From assembly GCF_002838835.1 (NCBI RefSeq), contig NZ_NHPP01000011.1:78309-142308 (forward strand): a DNA stretch of 64,000 bases, in the 5' to 3' direction. The notes below the pieces were generated by a model. It was not told where the DNA came from. It saw only the letters and a program-made list of their open reading frames with translations, and ran no database searches. A program made the position numbers and the translations under genes. The DNA is from Siphonobacter sp. SORGH_AS_0500. Lineage in GTDB: Bacteria; Bacteroidota; Bacteroidia; Cytophagales; Spirosomataceae. Of the stretch, positions 49,461 to 56,796 are shown one piece after another (the first letter of the stretch is position 1; the number at the start of each line of letters is the position of its first letter).

Positions 49461-50360
49461 ATGAAACGACTCTTATTTCTTCTGCTCTTTTCCATAAGCC
49501 TTCCGGGCCGGGCCTGCGACATTTGCGGCTGTGGCGTGGGGAATGCTTATTATGGCATCATGCCTCAATCGTACCGCAATTTCATTGGCGTTCGCTATCG
49601 CTATCGTACTTACGATTCACACCTGAATTCACAATTGCTTCGCACCAAAGAAACCTTTCAGACGACGGAGTTATGGGGACGGTTCTATCCAACCCAACGA
49701 ATTCAGATGCTGGCTTTTGTACCTTATAATTTCAACTTTCAGCAGGATGCAGCTACTTCCGCCCGGCTGAACGGATTGGGTGACGTTACGATTCTAGCTA
49801 ATTACAATGTACTAAATACCAACATGGATACGCTGGATCGGGCTTTCAATCATACCTTACTGCTGGGTGGAGGCGTAAAGCTGGCAACGGGTCGCTCTAA
49901 CTTTGTGGACGATGGATCGCTCGGAGCGAATGCCAATTTTCAGTTGGGTACGGGGAGTACGGATTTTCTGATGAATGCCATTTATACCTTACGCTATCAA
50001 TCCTGGGGCTGGAACTCGGATGTCAGTTACCGCATCTCTACTACCAATTCTGATCATTATCGCTTCGGTAATCGTCTCAGTAGTTCCACTTCGGTCTTTT
50101 ATGTAACCAGTGCCGGAAAGAATCTGACGCTGATGCCTAATGCAGGACTCACCGCAGAATACTCCGCAAAGGATTTAAAAAACGGCGTTCGCAACGCCCA
50201 GACGGGTGGTTATGCTACGTTAGCCACGGCGGGTGTGGAAGCTTATTGGGGAAGGTTTGTGGCGGGAGTTAACGTTCAGCAACCCCTAGCTCAGGAGCTA
50301 GCCAATGGTGATAGCAAGGCCAAACAACGCCTTCAGGTGCATCTAACGGTTTTGTTATAG
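49461..50360 (+). CDS. Outer-membrane beta-barrel with N-terminal CDICGC motif
   Basis: 299 residues, start codon directly after the stop of MauG copy 2. Signal peptide ending about PGRA, then at the mature N-terminus the cysteine motif CDICGCG (about residues 19-25), then alternating amphipathic strands and a hydrophobic last residue (LQVHLTVLL) as in outer-membrane barrels. The Cys cluster could capture Cu(I) or another soft metal at the membrane surface. The family is found with MbnP-type loci, to my knowledge without assigned transport function. Last gene of the operon, followed by a strong terminator. Confidence 0.78.
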   Translation: MKRLLFLLLFSISLPGRACDICGCGVGNAYYGIMPQSYRNFIGVRYRYRTYDSHLNSQLLRTKETFQTTELWGRFYPTQRIQMLAFVPYNFNFQQDAATSARLNGLGDVTILANYNVLNTNMDTLDRAFNHTLLLGGGVKLATGRSNFVDDGSLGANANFQLGTGSTDFLMNAIYTLRYQSWGWNSDVSYRISTTNSDHYRFGNRLSSSTSVFYVTSAGKNLTLMPNAGLTAEYSAKDLKNGVRNAQTGGYATLATAGVEAYWGRFVAGVNVQQPLAQELANGDSKAKQRLQVHLTVLL

Positions 50361-50370
50361 AGGAAAACCA

Positions 50371-50407
50371 AAAAGGGTTCTGGATGTAACCAATCCAGAA
50401 CCCTTTT
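50371..50407. terminator. Bidirectional intrinsic terminator
   Basis: Stem AAAAGGGTTCTGGA (50371-50384) with TCCAGAACCCTTTT (50394-50407), a 9-base loop. Serves the copper-type operon (+) and the Gre-like gene (-). Confidence 0.93.
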
Positions 50408-50428
50408 GATCTATATAGAAACCTATTT

Positions 50429-50881
50429 TTATGAAACTTCGGAGATTTTATAGGTCTGATCGGCAAATTTGACGGTATCACCAGCCTTCTTACCTTCCAA
50501 TACTTCGTAAATAGGAGCGGAAGTAGAAATACCCGTGTATTCTACGCCGTCTACTTCGAAATTGCGACTGATCGCAATGTAAAAATTTCGTTGATCGGTT
50601 AACACCACAGCTCCAACTTGTACGGTATCGTGCTGTTCTTCGGTACCGAACTGATCCAGCGTTACCAGATCACGACGTATGGTGTCGGCATGGCCTTCCA
50701 GATCCCGACGATCATTCATCAACATTTCGCTATTAGACTCATAAGATTCGCTCATGGCTTCATCCTGATCGTCCATAACGCTTGAACGAATCGTCTCCAT
50801 CTGGCCTACCAAATCATTCAGGGCAGCCTCCGTTGCAGCCCGCAGTGCCGCATATATTGCTTCTTTTCTTGAACTACTCAT
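50429..50881 (-). CDS. GreA/GreB-like small protein
   Basis: 150 residues: an N-terminal helical half (about 1-80, coiled-coil prone, with acidic DDQDEAMSES) and a C-terminal FKBP-like Gre domain ending ISTSAPIYEVLEGKKAGDTV. Real GreA uses acidic residues at the coiled-coil tip to stimulate RNA cleavage; acidic residues are present here but the length and tip differ. Such proteins are often mislabelled as 3-oxoacyl-ACP synthase in databases. Likely a transcription accessory factor; cytoplasmic. Confidence 0.7.
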   Translation of the reverse strand: MSSSRKEAIYAALRAATEAALNDLVGQMETIRSSVMDDQDEAMSESYESNSEMLMNDRRDLEGHADTIRRDLVTLDQFGTEEQHDTVQVGAVVLTDQRNFYIAISRNFEVDGVEYTGISTSAPIYEVLEGKKAGDTVKFADQTYKISEVS

Positions 50882-51028
50882 ATACTTTGTAATTAAGGTT
50901 GAGTGTAGGAACTAATGCTAAAAATTCGGGCCAGCTTCGAATCAATTTTCCCCTGATAACCCTGAAGAGGTCTAATATGAATAGCTCGAAAGGGGGTTGT
51001 CTTTTCATTCCCCCAGATGAAATTCGAG

Positions 51029-51103
51029 ACTATCCAGCCTGGGACTATCCAGTCTGGGACTATCCAGTCTGGGACTATCCATGTTTGACCCTGCTGGGGT
51101 CTT
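51029..51103 (+). repeat. 15-bp tandem repeats joined to a REP-like palindrome of the Y1 element family
   Basis: Three and a half units of ACTATCCAGTCTGGG occupy 51029-51081, immediately followed at 51084-51103 by TTTGACCCTGCTGGGGTCTT, which differs at one base from the inner hairpin of the Y1 transposase element at 3061-3080 and 3729-3748. The surrounding 50882-51170 holds no gene; open frames through it (on both strands) encode only the repeat (WDYPV-like units) and are rejected. Confidence 0.8.
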
Positions 51104-51170
51104 TTCAAGGAGAGTTAAGATTATTCCATTGGATCATATGACGAAGGAAGAGGATATCATAATCTAGAAA

Positions 51171-51210
51171 GAAAAAAGGGTTACCCTCTTCCGAAGGCAA
51201 CCCTTTTTTC
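51171..51210 (-). terminator. Intrinsic terminator of the YceI gene
   Basis: Stem GAAAAAAGGGTT (51171-51182) with AACCCTTTTTTC (51199-51210), directly 3' of the minus-strand YceI stop. Confidence 0.88.
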
Positions 51211-51225
51211 TTTTATGAAGTGTAA

Positions 51226-51759
51226 TTAGGCTTGTTTTACAAATTGCACGTTAGCAATCAGACGAACTTCATCGCTTACGACGGCACCGCCCGCTTCGGT
51301 AACGGCACTCCATGTTAATCCGAAATCTTTACGGTTGATTTTTCCTTTCAACTCGAAACCTGCTTTCGTTTGTCCGTAAGGATCAACAACTGTTCCGCCG
51401 TATTCTACCTCAAGAGCAACGGGCTTGGTCACGCCACGTAGCGTCAGATCGCCGTTCAGCACGAAAGAATCTTCGTCTTTTTTAGTAATGCCTGTGGAGA
51501 CGAATTTCAGCGTTGGGTATTGATCAGCCGCAAAGAATTCTTCGCTTTTCAGGTGGCCATCCCGAGCTTCGTTATTCGTCGAGATCGAATCAATTTTCGC
51601 TTCGAAGGAAACTTGAGCGTCTGAAAAATCATCACTCGCCGTTGCTTCGCCGCTAAATTCATTGAACTGGCCCGTTACCGTTGTGATAACGAGGTGCTTT
51701 ACTTTGAATTGTACTTCTGAGTGAGTGGGGTCGATGACCCATTTGGCTGGAGTTGACAT
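51226..51759 (-). CDS. YceI family protein
   Basis: 177 residues from ATG at 51759, chosen because MSTPAKWVIDPTHSEVQFKV is the usual YceI start; the open frame extends 18 codons further upstream without a better signal. Lipocalin-like barrel with KHLVITTVTGQFNEFSGEA and NRKDFGLTW, the standard YceI blocks. The family binds isoprenoid-like lipids; this member lacks a signal peptide, as many Bacteroidota homologues do, so a cytoplasmic role is likely. Lies 3' of the AraC regulator gene in the same direction. Confidence 0.92.
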   Translation of the reverse strand: MSTPAKWVIDPTHSEVQFKVKHLVITTVTGQFNEFSGEATASDDFSDAQVSFEAKIDSISTNNEARDGHLKSEEFFAADQYPTLKFVSTGITKKDEDSFVLNGDLTLRGVTKPVALEVEYGGTVVDPYGQTKAGFELKGKINRKDFGLTWSAVTEAGGAVVSDEVRLIANVQFVKQA

Positions 51760-51895
51760 AGCTTTGTGAATGTTTGATGATACAAATGTATGTATATACA
51801 TATATTTTATCATTGTCTAAACCACGGAATTCCTTGTCAGAATTACGGATTGAGACCAGAAAGCTTCTCAACAAAAGTATTCCAGCGGGTTAACT

Positions 51896-52756
51896 TTACT
51901 TATTACGGATGGTTTTTCGGTATTCTGTGAAGGTTTGACCCGTATTAGCTTTAAAGTATTTAGAGAAATGAGCTTCATCTTCAAAGCCTAAATCAAAGGC
52001 AATTTCTTTCGCTGAAGTCGTTCCGAAAAAGGCTTTTCGCTTCGCTTCCAGAACCACACGCTGCTTGATATGCTCGGAAGCGGGCTGCCCGGTTACTTTC
52101 TTCACCGAATCATTTAAATGACTGGGCGTGATGTGCAGTAACTCGGCGTAATCGGAAACTTTGGTCTTGCGGGTAAAATCGCGTTCTACCAACTCCTGAA
52201 ACTGACGAGCCAGACATACCGTTTTTGAAGTTTCCGCCACCATGAGTAATTGATGGTCGAACGTTCGGGAGGCTTGAACCAGAAAAAGTTGTAACCAGGC
52301 TCGCAACATATGCTCCCGCAGGGGCCGCTTCGCCTCGTATTCGCCCTGGATCGATTGCAGGGAAGGCTCCAGTAAATCCAGTTGCTCGGGCGGAATGAAG
52401 TAGGGTTTGAACTCCAGCAGGTTATGAAAAAGTCCGGTATTGATGAGCAACTCGCGGTTAGCTTCCGAAACACAAAAGAAATCAGGCGTAAAGCTGACGA
52501 CCCAACCTTCATGCGGACCATTCATTTGCAACTGATGAGCCTGACCGGGCGATAGAAACCACCAGCTTCCGGGTTTAACCTCATAGGTCTGAAAATCGAC
52601 AATATGCGTTCCCGTGCCCTCGGTTACGCCAATGATCACGTAATAATCATGGCGGTGCGGACTTTCGGTATGTACATGCCGTTCATGATCAATCCATGAC
52701 ATGGCATGAATTTCAAACGAAACAGCATCATGTGAAGACAGGTGAAGTGTTTCCAA
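51896..52756 (-). CDS. AraC family transcriptional regulator
   Basis: 286 residues. N-terminal cupin-like ligand domain (about 1-130, HVHTESPHRHDYYVIIGVTE, typical of sugar or small-molecule sensing) and C-terminal double HTH (about 185-283) with VSDYAELLHITPSHLNDSVK and the second helix region SAKEIAFDLGFEDEAHFSKY. Upstream of, and codirectional with, the YceI gene 137 bases away, which may be a target. Ligand unknown. Confidence 0.92.
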   Translation of the reverse strand: METLHLSSHDAVSFEIHAMSWIDHERHVHTESPHRHDYYVIIGVTEGTGTHIVDFQTYEVKPGSWWFLSPGQAHQLQMNGPHEGWVVSFTPDFFCVSEANRELLINTGLFHNLLEFKPYFIPPEQLDLLEPSLQSIQGEYEAKRPLREHMLRAWLQLFLVQASRTFDHQLLMVAETSKTVCLARQFQELVERDFTRKTKVSDYAELLHITPSHLNDSVKKVTGQPASEHIKQRVVLEAKRKAFFGTTSAKEIAFDLGFEDEAHFSKYFKANTGQTFTEYRKTIRNK

Positions 52757-52759
52757 GAG

Positions 52760-52880
52760 AGTTTAGAGTTTTGTGTTTGGAGTTGAGGGTTATGTATCGA
52801 CAACTCTTATGATTCTGATTCTAATACTATCTTCCAAAATTGGTCAAAAACTCAAAACTCTAGACTCAAAACCCGAAACT
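52760..52880. repeat. Imperfect inverted repeat of low complexity
   Basis: GAGTTTAGAGTTTTGTGTTT near 52761 is the near reverse complement of AAACTCAAAACTCTAGACTC near 52852. This A/T-C/T-type intergenic repeat is common in Bacteroidota and may act as a terminator between the two minus-strand genes. No further feature. Confidence 0.5.
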
Positions 52881-52882
52881 CT

Positions 52883-53839
52883 TTACAAAACTGACCCGAA
52901 ACCTCTTGAATCCAGGATGGATTTGGAGAGATTGAAATAGCAGGAAACGGCCATGAAAGGACTGCTATTGATAGTAAACTTTTCCAGCACATCCCCCGCT
53001 CGCATGGTCTTTAGCGTTCGCAGGCCTGTCATACCTGCTTCAAAAGACAATTGTACGGGTTTAATGGGACTGTAGTTAACTGTAAAACTCGCTTTTGCCT
53101 GTCGGTACGCCAGTCGCAGGGCATTAGGGTTCAGGTTAGGCGTCAGGTATCCGGCGTTAAAACCACCCGCAGCAACGCCTACTTCTCCCCAAACTTTCTT
53201 CGTTATTTTCTGAGAAACTGAAGCCTGTAAGGGCAATACCAGCATCAGACGAGTCCCTTTAGCAATGCGGGTATTGATGCCGGCAATGGGGATAGGCGTA
53301 ATGCGACCGGGTTCAAAAACTACGGCCCCGCCATAAAACCATTGCGTTCGCGGACCCGCGATGCGTACCCGAACGGCTCCACCCATTCCGTACGGACGGG
53401 CTTTGCTGAAATTCAGTAACTCATCGGTTTCGCTGACACCCAAGCCCGCCGCGTAAAGCCAAATTTTATCCCGCAAACTGGCGTGAATCCCCGTTAATAC
53501 CAGCGAACCCGTATAAATGCCCTGATCATTTTTATCGAATGAAAAATTCGGTTGCCGATAGCCCGCATTTACCACCAGAAACATCTGATTAATCTCTACG
53601 TCAATTTTGCGAAGATTGAAGTTATGAAACTTCACCCCCGCCCCCCCGCGAATAGGAACAATGCCCTGGACGTTGAACCGGGAGTAACCCAGCCTTGCGG
53701 TATCGTTCATTTTTGCCGCTGGGGTTACTTCGGCCCTAATGTTTACCCCTGACGCAAAAATGCGAGTAGGCGTAAGCGACAATTGAGCGTAAGTGCTGCT
53801 GGTAAGTAATAAGGTAAAGAGCGTAAGAAGAATTCGCAT
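52883..53839 (-). CDS. Outer-membrane beta-barrel protein (DUF6268-like)
   Basis: 318 residues, Sec signal peptide (MRILLTLFTLLLTSSTYAQ). The rest is a set of amphipathic strands (for example GIVPIRGGAGVKFHNFNLRK and LVLPLQASVSQKITKKVWGE) as in Bacteroidota outer-membrane barrels. The order of segments resembles proteins labelled DUF6268; it is not a PorP/SprF protein, since the diagnostic N-terminal strand is absent. Function unknown. Single gene. Confidence 0.65.
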   Translation of the reverse strand: MRILLTLFTLLLTSSTYAQLSLTPTRIFASGVNIRAEVTPAAKMNDTARLGYSRFNVQGIVPIRGGAGVKFHNFNLRKIDVEINQMFLVVNAGYRQPNFSFDKNDQGIYTGSLVLTGIHASLRDKIWLYAAGLGVSETDELLNFSKARPYGMGGAVRVRIAGPRTQWFYGGAVVFEPGRITPIPIAGINTRIAKGTRLMLVLPLQASVSQKITKKVWGEVGVAAGGFNAGYLTPNLNPNALRLAYRQAKASFTVNYSPIKPVQLSFEAGMTGLRTLKTMRAGDVLEKFTINSSPFMAVSCYFNLSKSILDSRGFGSVL

Positions 53840-53945
53840 GAAGAAAAATTAAAGGAACGAACGGATGAAGCTAAAACGAAGGATGCCTTTTTTCCGTACA
53901 ATTACGGTGCAAATGGGCTGAATTTATAAAAAAAACAGTAACAAA

Positions 53946-53967
53946 AAAGGCCAGCATGCTGGCCTTT
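53946..53967 (-). terminator. Intrinsic terminator of the TraR/DksA gene
   Basis: Perfect 22-base palindrome beginning AAAGGCCAGCATGC. On the minus strand it is followed by a T-rich run (complement of AAAAAACAGTAACAAAAA). Confidence 0.85.
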
Positions 53968-54027
53968 CTGAACACTAACAAATAGTGTGTATATGCAAGG
54001 GGAAAAGAAAAGCGATCAATACTCTGA

Positions 54028-54417
54028 TTAACTCTGTTTCCGTAACTTAGCTTCAATGGTCTGCTGCGTGTGAGGCACTACCCGCAGACGCTCTTTAGGG
54101 ATCAGTTTTCCCGTGTCTACACAAATGCCGTAAGTACCATTTTTGATACGAATCAGAGCATTCTCCAACTGAGTCGCATACTTCTGTAAACGAGCAGCTA
54201 GCTGGCTAAGGTTCTCACGTTCGCTGGTATCCGCACCGTCTTCTAACGACTTGTTACTGCTTGAAGTTGAATCCGTACCAGGGTCATTTCTCTTACTCAG
54301 GGCTTCACGAATGTAATTCAATTCTGTCCTGGTATCCCCGAGTTTTTTCTGGATGATCTCTTCAAACTCTTTTAATTCTTCTTCAGAATAGCGGGTCTTC
54401 TCTTCTACTGGGGACAT
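54028..54417 (-). CDS. TraR/DksA-type regulator
   Basis: 129 residues: an N-terminal coiled coil (about 8-85) and a degenerate zinc-finger region YGICVDTGKLIPKERLRVVP (about 98-117). A classical DksA has four zinc cysteines; only one Cys remains here, as in many Bacteroidota members, so it cannot bind zinc the usual way. The family binds RNA polymerase through the secondary channel. Monocistronic, with a terminator downstream. Confidence 0.88.
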   Translation of the reverse strand: MSPVEEKTRYSEEELKEFEEIIQKKLGDTRTELNYIREALSKRNDPGTDSTSSSNKSLEDGADTSERENLSQLAARLQKYATQLENALIRIKNGTYGICVDTGKLIPKERLRVVPHTQQTIEAKLRKQS

Positions 54418-54714
54418 ATTTCACGGGGTTTGTTGGGAATATAAACGAACTTTAGCGATAAATAGTTTCTATTCTAGGGCAGCCTCACGTTAGGAATACT
54501 CATTTAGTAAAGCCCCTTACCTCTCCGAAAAGAAGGTAACAAAAATAACTTTTTAAGCGATTTAAGCAAATAGTTTAAAAAATTATTTAGCCCTTTTATC
54601 TTAGAAAAGCATTATTTCTTTGGCTTGAATGACTTTTATCAAAATTACCCTTTGAAATTTAATTCATTTGCTTTACAGGTTGCCAAATCGCTCGCCTAAC
54701 CATTGGTAGAGTTT
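54418..54714. other. Divergent intergenic region
   Basis: AT-rich, between the TraR/DksA gene (-) and the glutamate dehydrogenase gene (+). No gene, repeat family or hairpin noticed apart from the promoter at its right end. Confidence 0.4.
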
Positions 54715-54747
54715 TTTGTTTTTCTAAGAATAATCCTGCTAAGTTTG
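54715..54747 (+). promoter_or_regulatory. Promoter of the glutamate dehydrogenase gene
   Basis: TTTG at 54715-54718 (-33) and TAAGTTTG at 54740-54747 (-7), 21 bases apart: a full match to the Bacteroidota housekeeping promoter. The leader to the ATG at 54804 is about 50 bases. Confidence 0.78.
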
Positions 54748-54803
54748 CGACCAATGGGGCAAATATTATTATAGTCCTATTTAATAACAAAATTAACATA
54801 GCC

Positions 54804-56074
54804 ATGACTTATATAGAGCCAGCACCCTTGCAACAGGAAAATCCACTTGAATCCATGATGCAACGGTTCGATGTGGCCTTTAAATTGCTCAATATCTCTC
54901 CGGAGATGTATGATATTCTGATGGTGCCCCGTAAACAAGTGGTTGTGGGCTTACCCGTTACCATGGACGACGGTTCCGTTAAAGTGTTCGAAGGCATCCG
55001 CGTGGTTCACTCCACCATTTTAGGTCCATCCAAAGGCGGCATTCGCTTCGATATGGGGGTGACGATGGACGAGGTAAAGGCCTTAGCTGCCTGGATGACC
55101 TGGAAATGTGCCGTGGTTGATATTCCTTACGGCGGAGCAAAGGTGGTATTCGCTGTAATCCTCGCGAAATGTCAGCCGGAGAAATCGAGCGGCTGATGCG
55201 GGCCTATACCGGAGCCATGCTCGACGTTTTCGGCCCCGACCGCGATATCCCCGCCCCCGACATGGGCACGAGTGAACGCGAGATGGCCTGGCTGATGGAT
55301 GAATATTCCAAAGCCTACGGCATGACCGTAAACGGCGTTGTAACAGGCAAACCGCTGGTACTGGGTGGTTCGCTGGGCCGCAAGGAAGCCACGGGCCGTG
55401 GCGTAATGACTGCCGCTATTTCGGCCATGGAAAAACTTCGCATTAACCCCTACCGGGCCACAGCCGCGGTGCAGGGTTTTGGGAATGTAGGTTCACATGC
55501 GGCTGCTTTATTACAGGAACGCGGTGTTAAAGTAGTAGCCATTAGTGATGTAACTGGAGCGTATTATAACGAAAATGGGCTGGACATTGAGAAAGCCATG
55601 CAATACCGCGACCAGCATAAAGGACAACTTGAGGGCTTTGAAGGGGCTACGAAAATCTCCAATGAGGAGTTACTGGCTCTTCCTGTGGATGTACTCGTTC
55701 CAGCCGCCAAAGAAGACGTAATCACCGATGATAATGCTGGTAGCATTCAGGCCAAATTGATCGTGGAAGGAGCCAACGGCCCGACTTCTGCCAGTGCTGA
55801 TGAAATTATCAATGATAAAGGCATCATGGTAGTCCCTGATATTCTGGCAAATGCGGGTGGAGTAACCGTTTCTTACTTCGAATGGGTACAAAACCGCATC
55901 GGTTATAAGTGGACGCTTGACCGGATTAACCGTCGGTCGGATCGTGCCATGAAAGATGCTTTTGATAAAGTATATGCTACGTCACAGGAGTACAATGTTT
56001 CCATGCGAATTGCGGCGTATATGGTAGCCATTAAGAAAGTAGCCGATACGTATAAATTCCGGGGTGGGTATTAA
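54804..56074 (+). CDS. gdhA: Glutamate dehydrogenase (Glu/Leu/Phe/Val dehydrogenase family), frameshifted at 55142-55143
   Basis: The first frame (54804-55196) has the substrate-binding [19 protein letters not shown] and the catalytic-lysine region up to DIPYGGAK, then derails. Adding one G to GG at 55142-55143 gives [20 protein letters not shown] and continues into [20 protein letters not shown] and the Rossmann GFGNVG motif, to a total of about 424 residues, the standard length. The substrate pocket favours glutamate over branched-chain amino acids. It interconverts glutamate and 2-oxoglutarate plus ammonia; cofactor not decided. Frame break most likely a sequence error, because the gene is otherwise perfectly conserved. 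Confidence 0.92.
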
Positions 56075-56101
56075 TCTCTATCCTTTCGTAACTTAAATTA
56101 G

Positions 56102-56133
56102 AGCCTTGCCCGTGAAGGGGCGAGGCTTTTTTT
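56102..56133 (+). terminator. Intrinsic terminator
   Basis: Stem AGCCTTGCCC (56102-56111) with GGGCGAGGCT (56118-56127), one G-T pair, then a run of seven T. Confidence 0.88.
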
Positions 56134-56150
56134 ATACCCATCCACCTATC

Positions 56151-56720
56151 ATGAAATCATTTCTGGACTACGCGTCAGCGTTCATGCCTTTATCTGCCGA
56201 ATCTGTACAGGCCATTGACCAGATAGCCTGGCGACGAAACATCCCTAAACGAACGATTCTTCAGCGAGCGGGTGACATCTGCCCTTATTTCCATTTCATT
56301 GAAAAAGGCGTCGGCCGGGTCTATTATTACCATAATGAACAGGAAATAACCGCCTGGCTAGGCTTCGAAGGTCAGATCATCAGTGCCATTGATAGTTTTT
56401 TCACCGGAAAGCCAACGGATTACTGGATTGAAATGCTGGAAGACGCCCAGATCTGTTCGATTTGCAATACAGATATTGACTGGTTATTCACCCATTTCCC
56501 AGAAACCGAGCGGCTGGGCCGTCTGATGATTACAGAAAATTATCTTCGTCTGGATGAACGCATGAAGCTTTTTGCCTTTCATACCGCCGAACAGCGATAT
56601 GAAATTCTACTTCGTCAGTTTCCCGATATTCTGCAACGGGTTTCACTTCGCTACATTGCTTCTTACCTGGGCATTACCCAGGTAACCCTCAGCCGCATAC
56701 GAGCGGAGTTTCGGCAGTGA
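56151..56720 (+). CDS. Crp/Fnr family transcriptional regulator
   Basis: 189 residues from ATG 56151 (the open frame starts 15 codons earlier, inside the terminator, so that start is rejected). N-terminal cyclic-nucleotide-binding fold (about 20-130, RAGDICPYFHFIEKGVGRVY) and a short C-terminal HTH (RYIASYLGITQVTLSRIRAE, about 168-187). No Fe-S cysteines as in FNR, so the signal is unknown. A 24-bp repeat containing an FNR-like half-site pair starts right after its stop and recurs before the sterol desaturase gene; both are candidate binding sites of this protein. Confidence 0.92.
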   Translation: MKSFLDYASAFMPLSAESVQAIDQIAWRRNIPKRTILQRAGDICPYFHFIEKGVGRVYYYHNEQEITAWLGFEGQIISAIDSFFTGKPTDYWIEMLEDAQICSICNTDIDWLFTHFPETERLGRLMITENYLRLDERMKLFAFHTAEQRYEILLRQFPDILQRVSLRYIASYLGITQVTLSRIRAEFRQ

Positions 56721-56721
56721 T

Positions 56722-56745
56722 TATTTAACATTTGTAAAAGGATTG
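56722..56745 (+). promoter_or_regulatory. 24-bp repeated element with FNR-architecture palindrome, copy 1
   Basis: Identical at all 24 positions to 59923-59946. Inside it, TTAACATTTGTAAA (56725-56738) reads TTAAC-N4-GTAAA, an imperfect palindrome of the 5-4-5 layout used by Crp/Fnr proteins. It lies 58 bases before the lipoprotein start. It may be a regulator site or part of a duplicated promoter. Confidence 0.7.
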
Positions 56746-56796
56746 GTCGGAGTCATCATAGAATTTTGAAGCGTTTAAATCACCCTTCAAAACTTT

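Noticed and set aside
51029..51081. Short regular repeats as a CRISPR array
   Set aside because: The units are directly adjacent with no spacers, and no cas gene is in the window.
50893..51141. Open frames on both strands with repeated WDYPV/WIVPD units, suggestive of a repeat protein
   Set aside because: The repeats are 15-bp tandem DNA units next to a REP-like palindrome; both strands are open only because 15 is a multiple of three, and there is no start signal or non-repeat domain.
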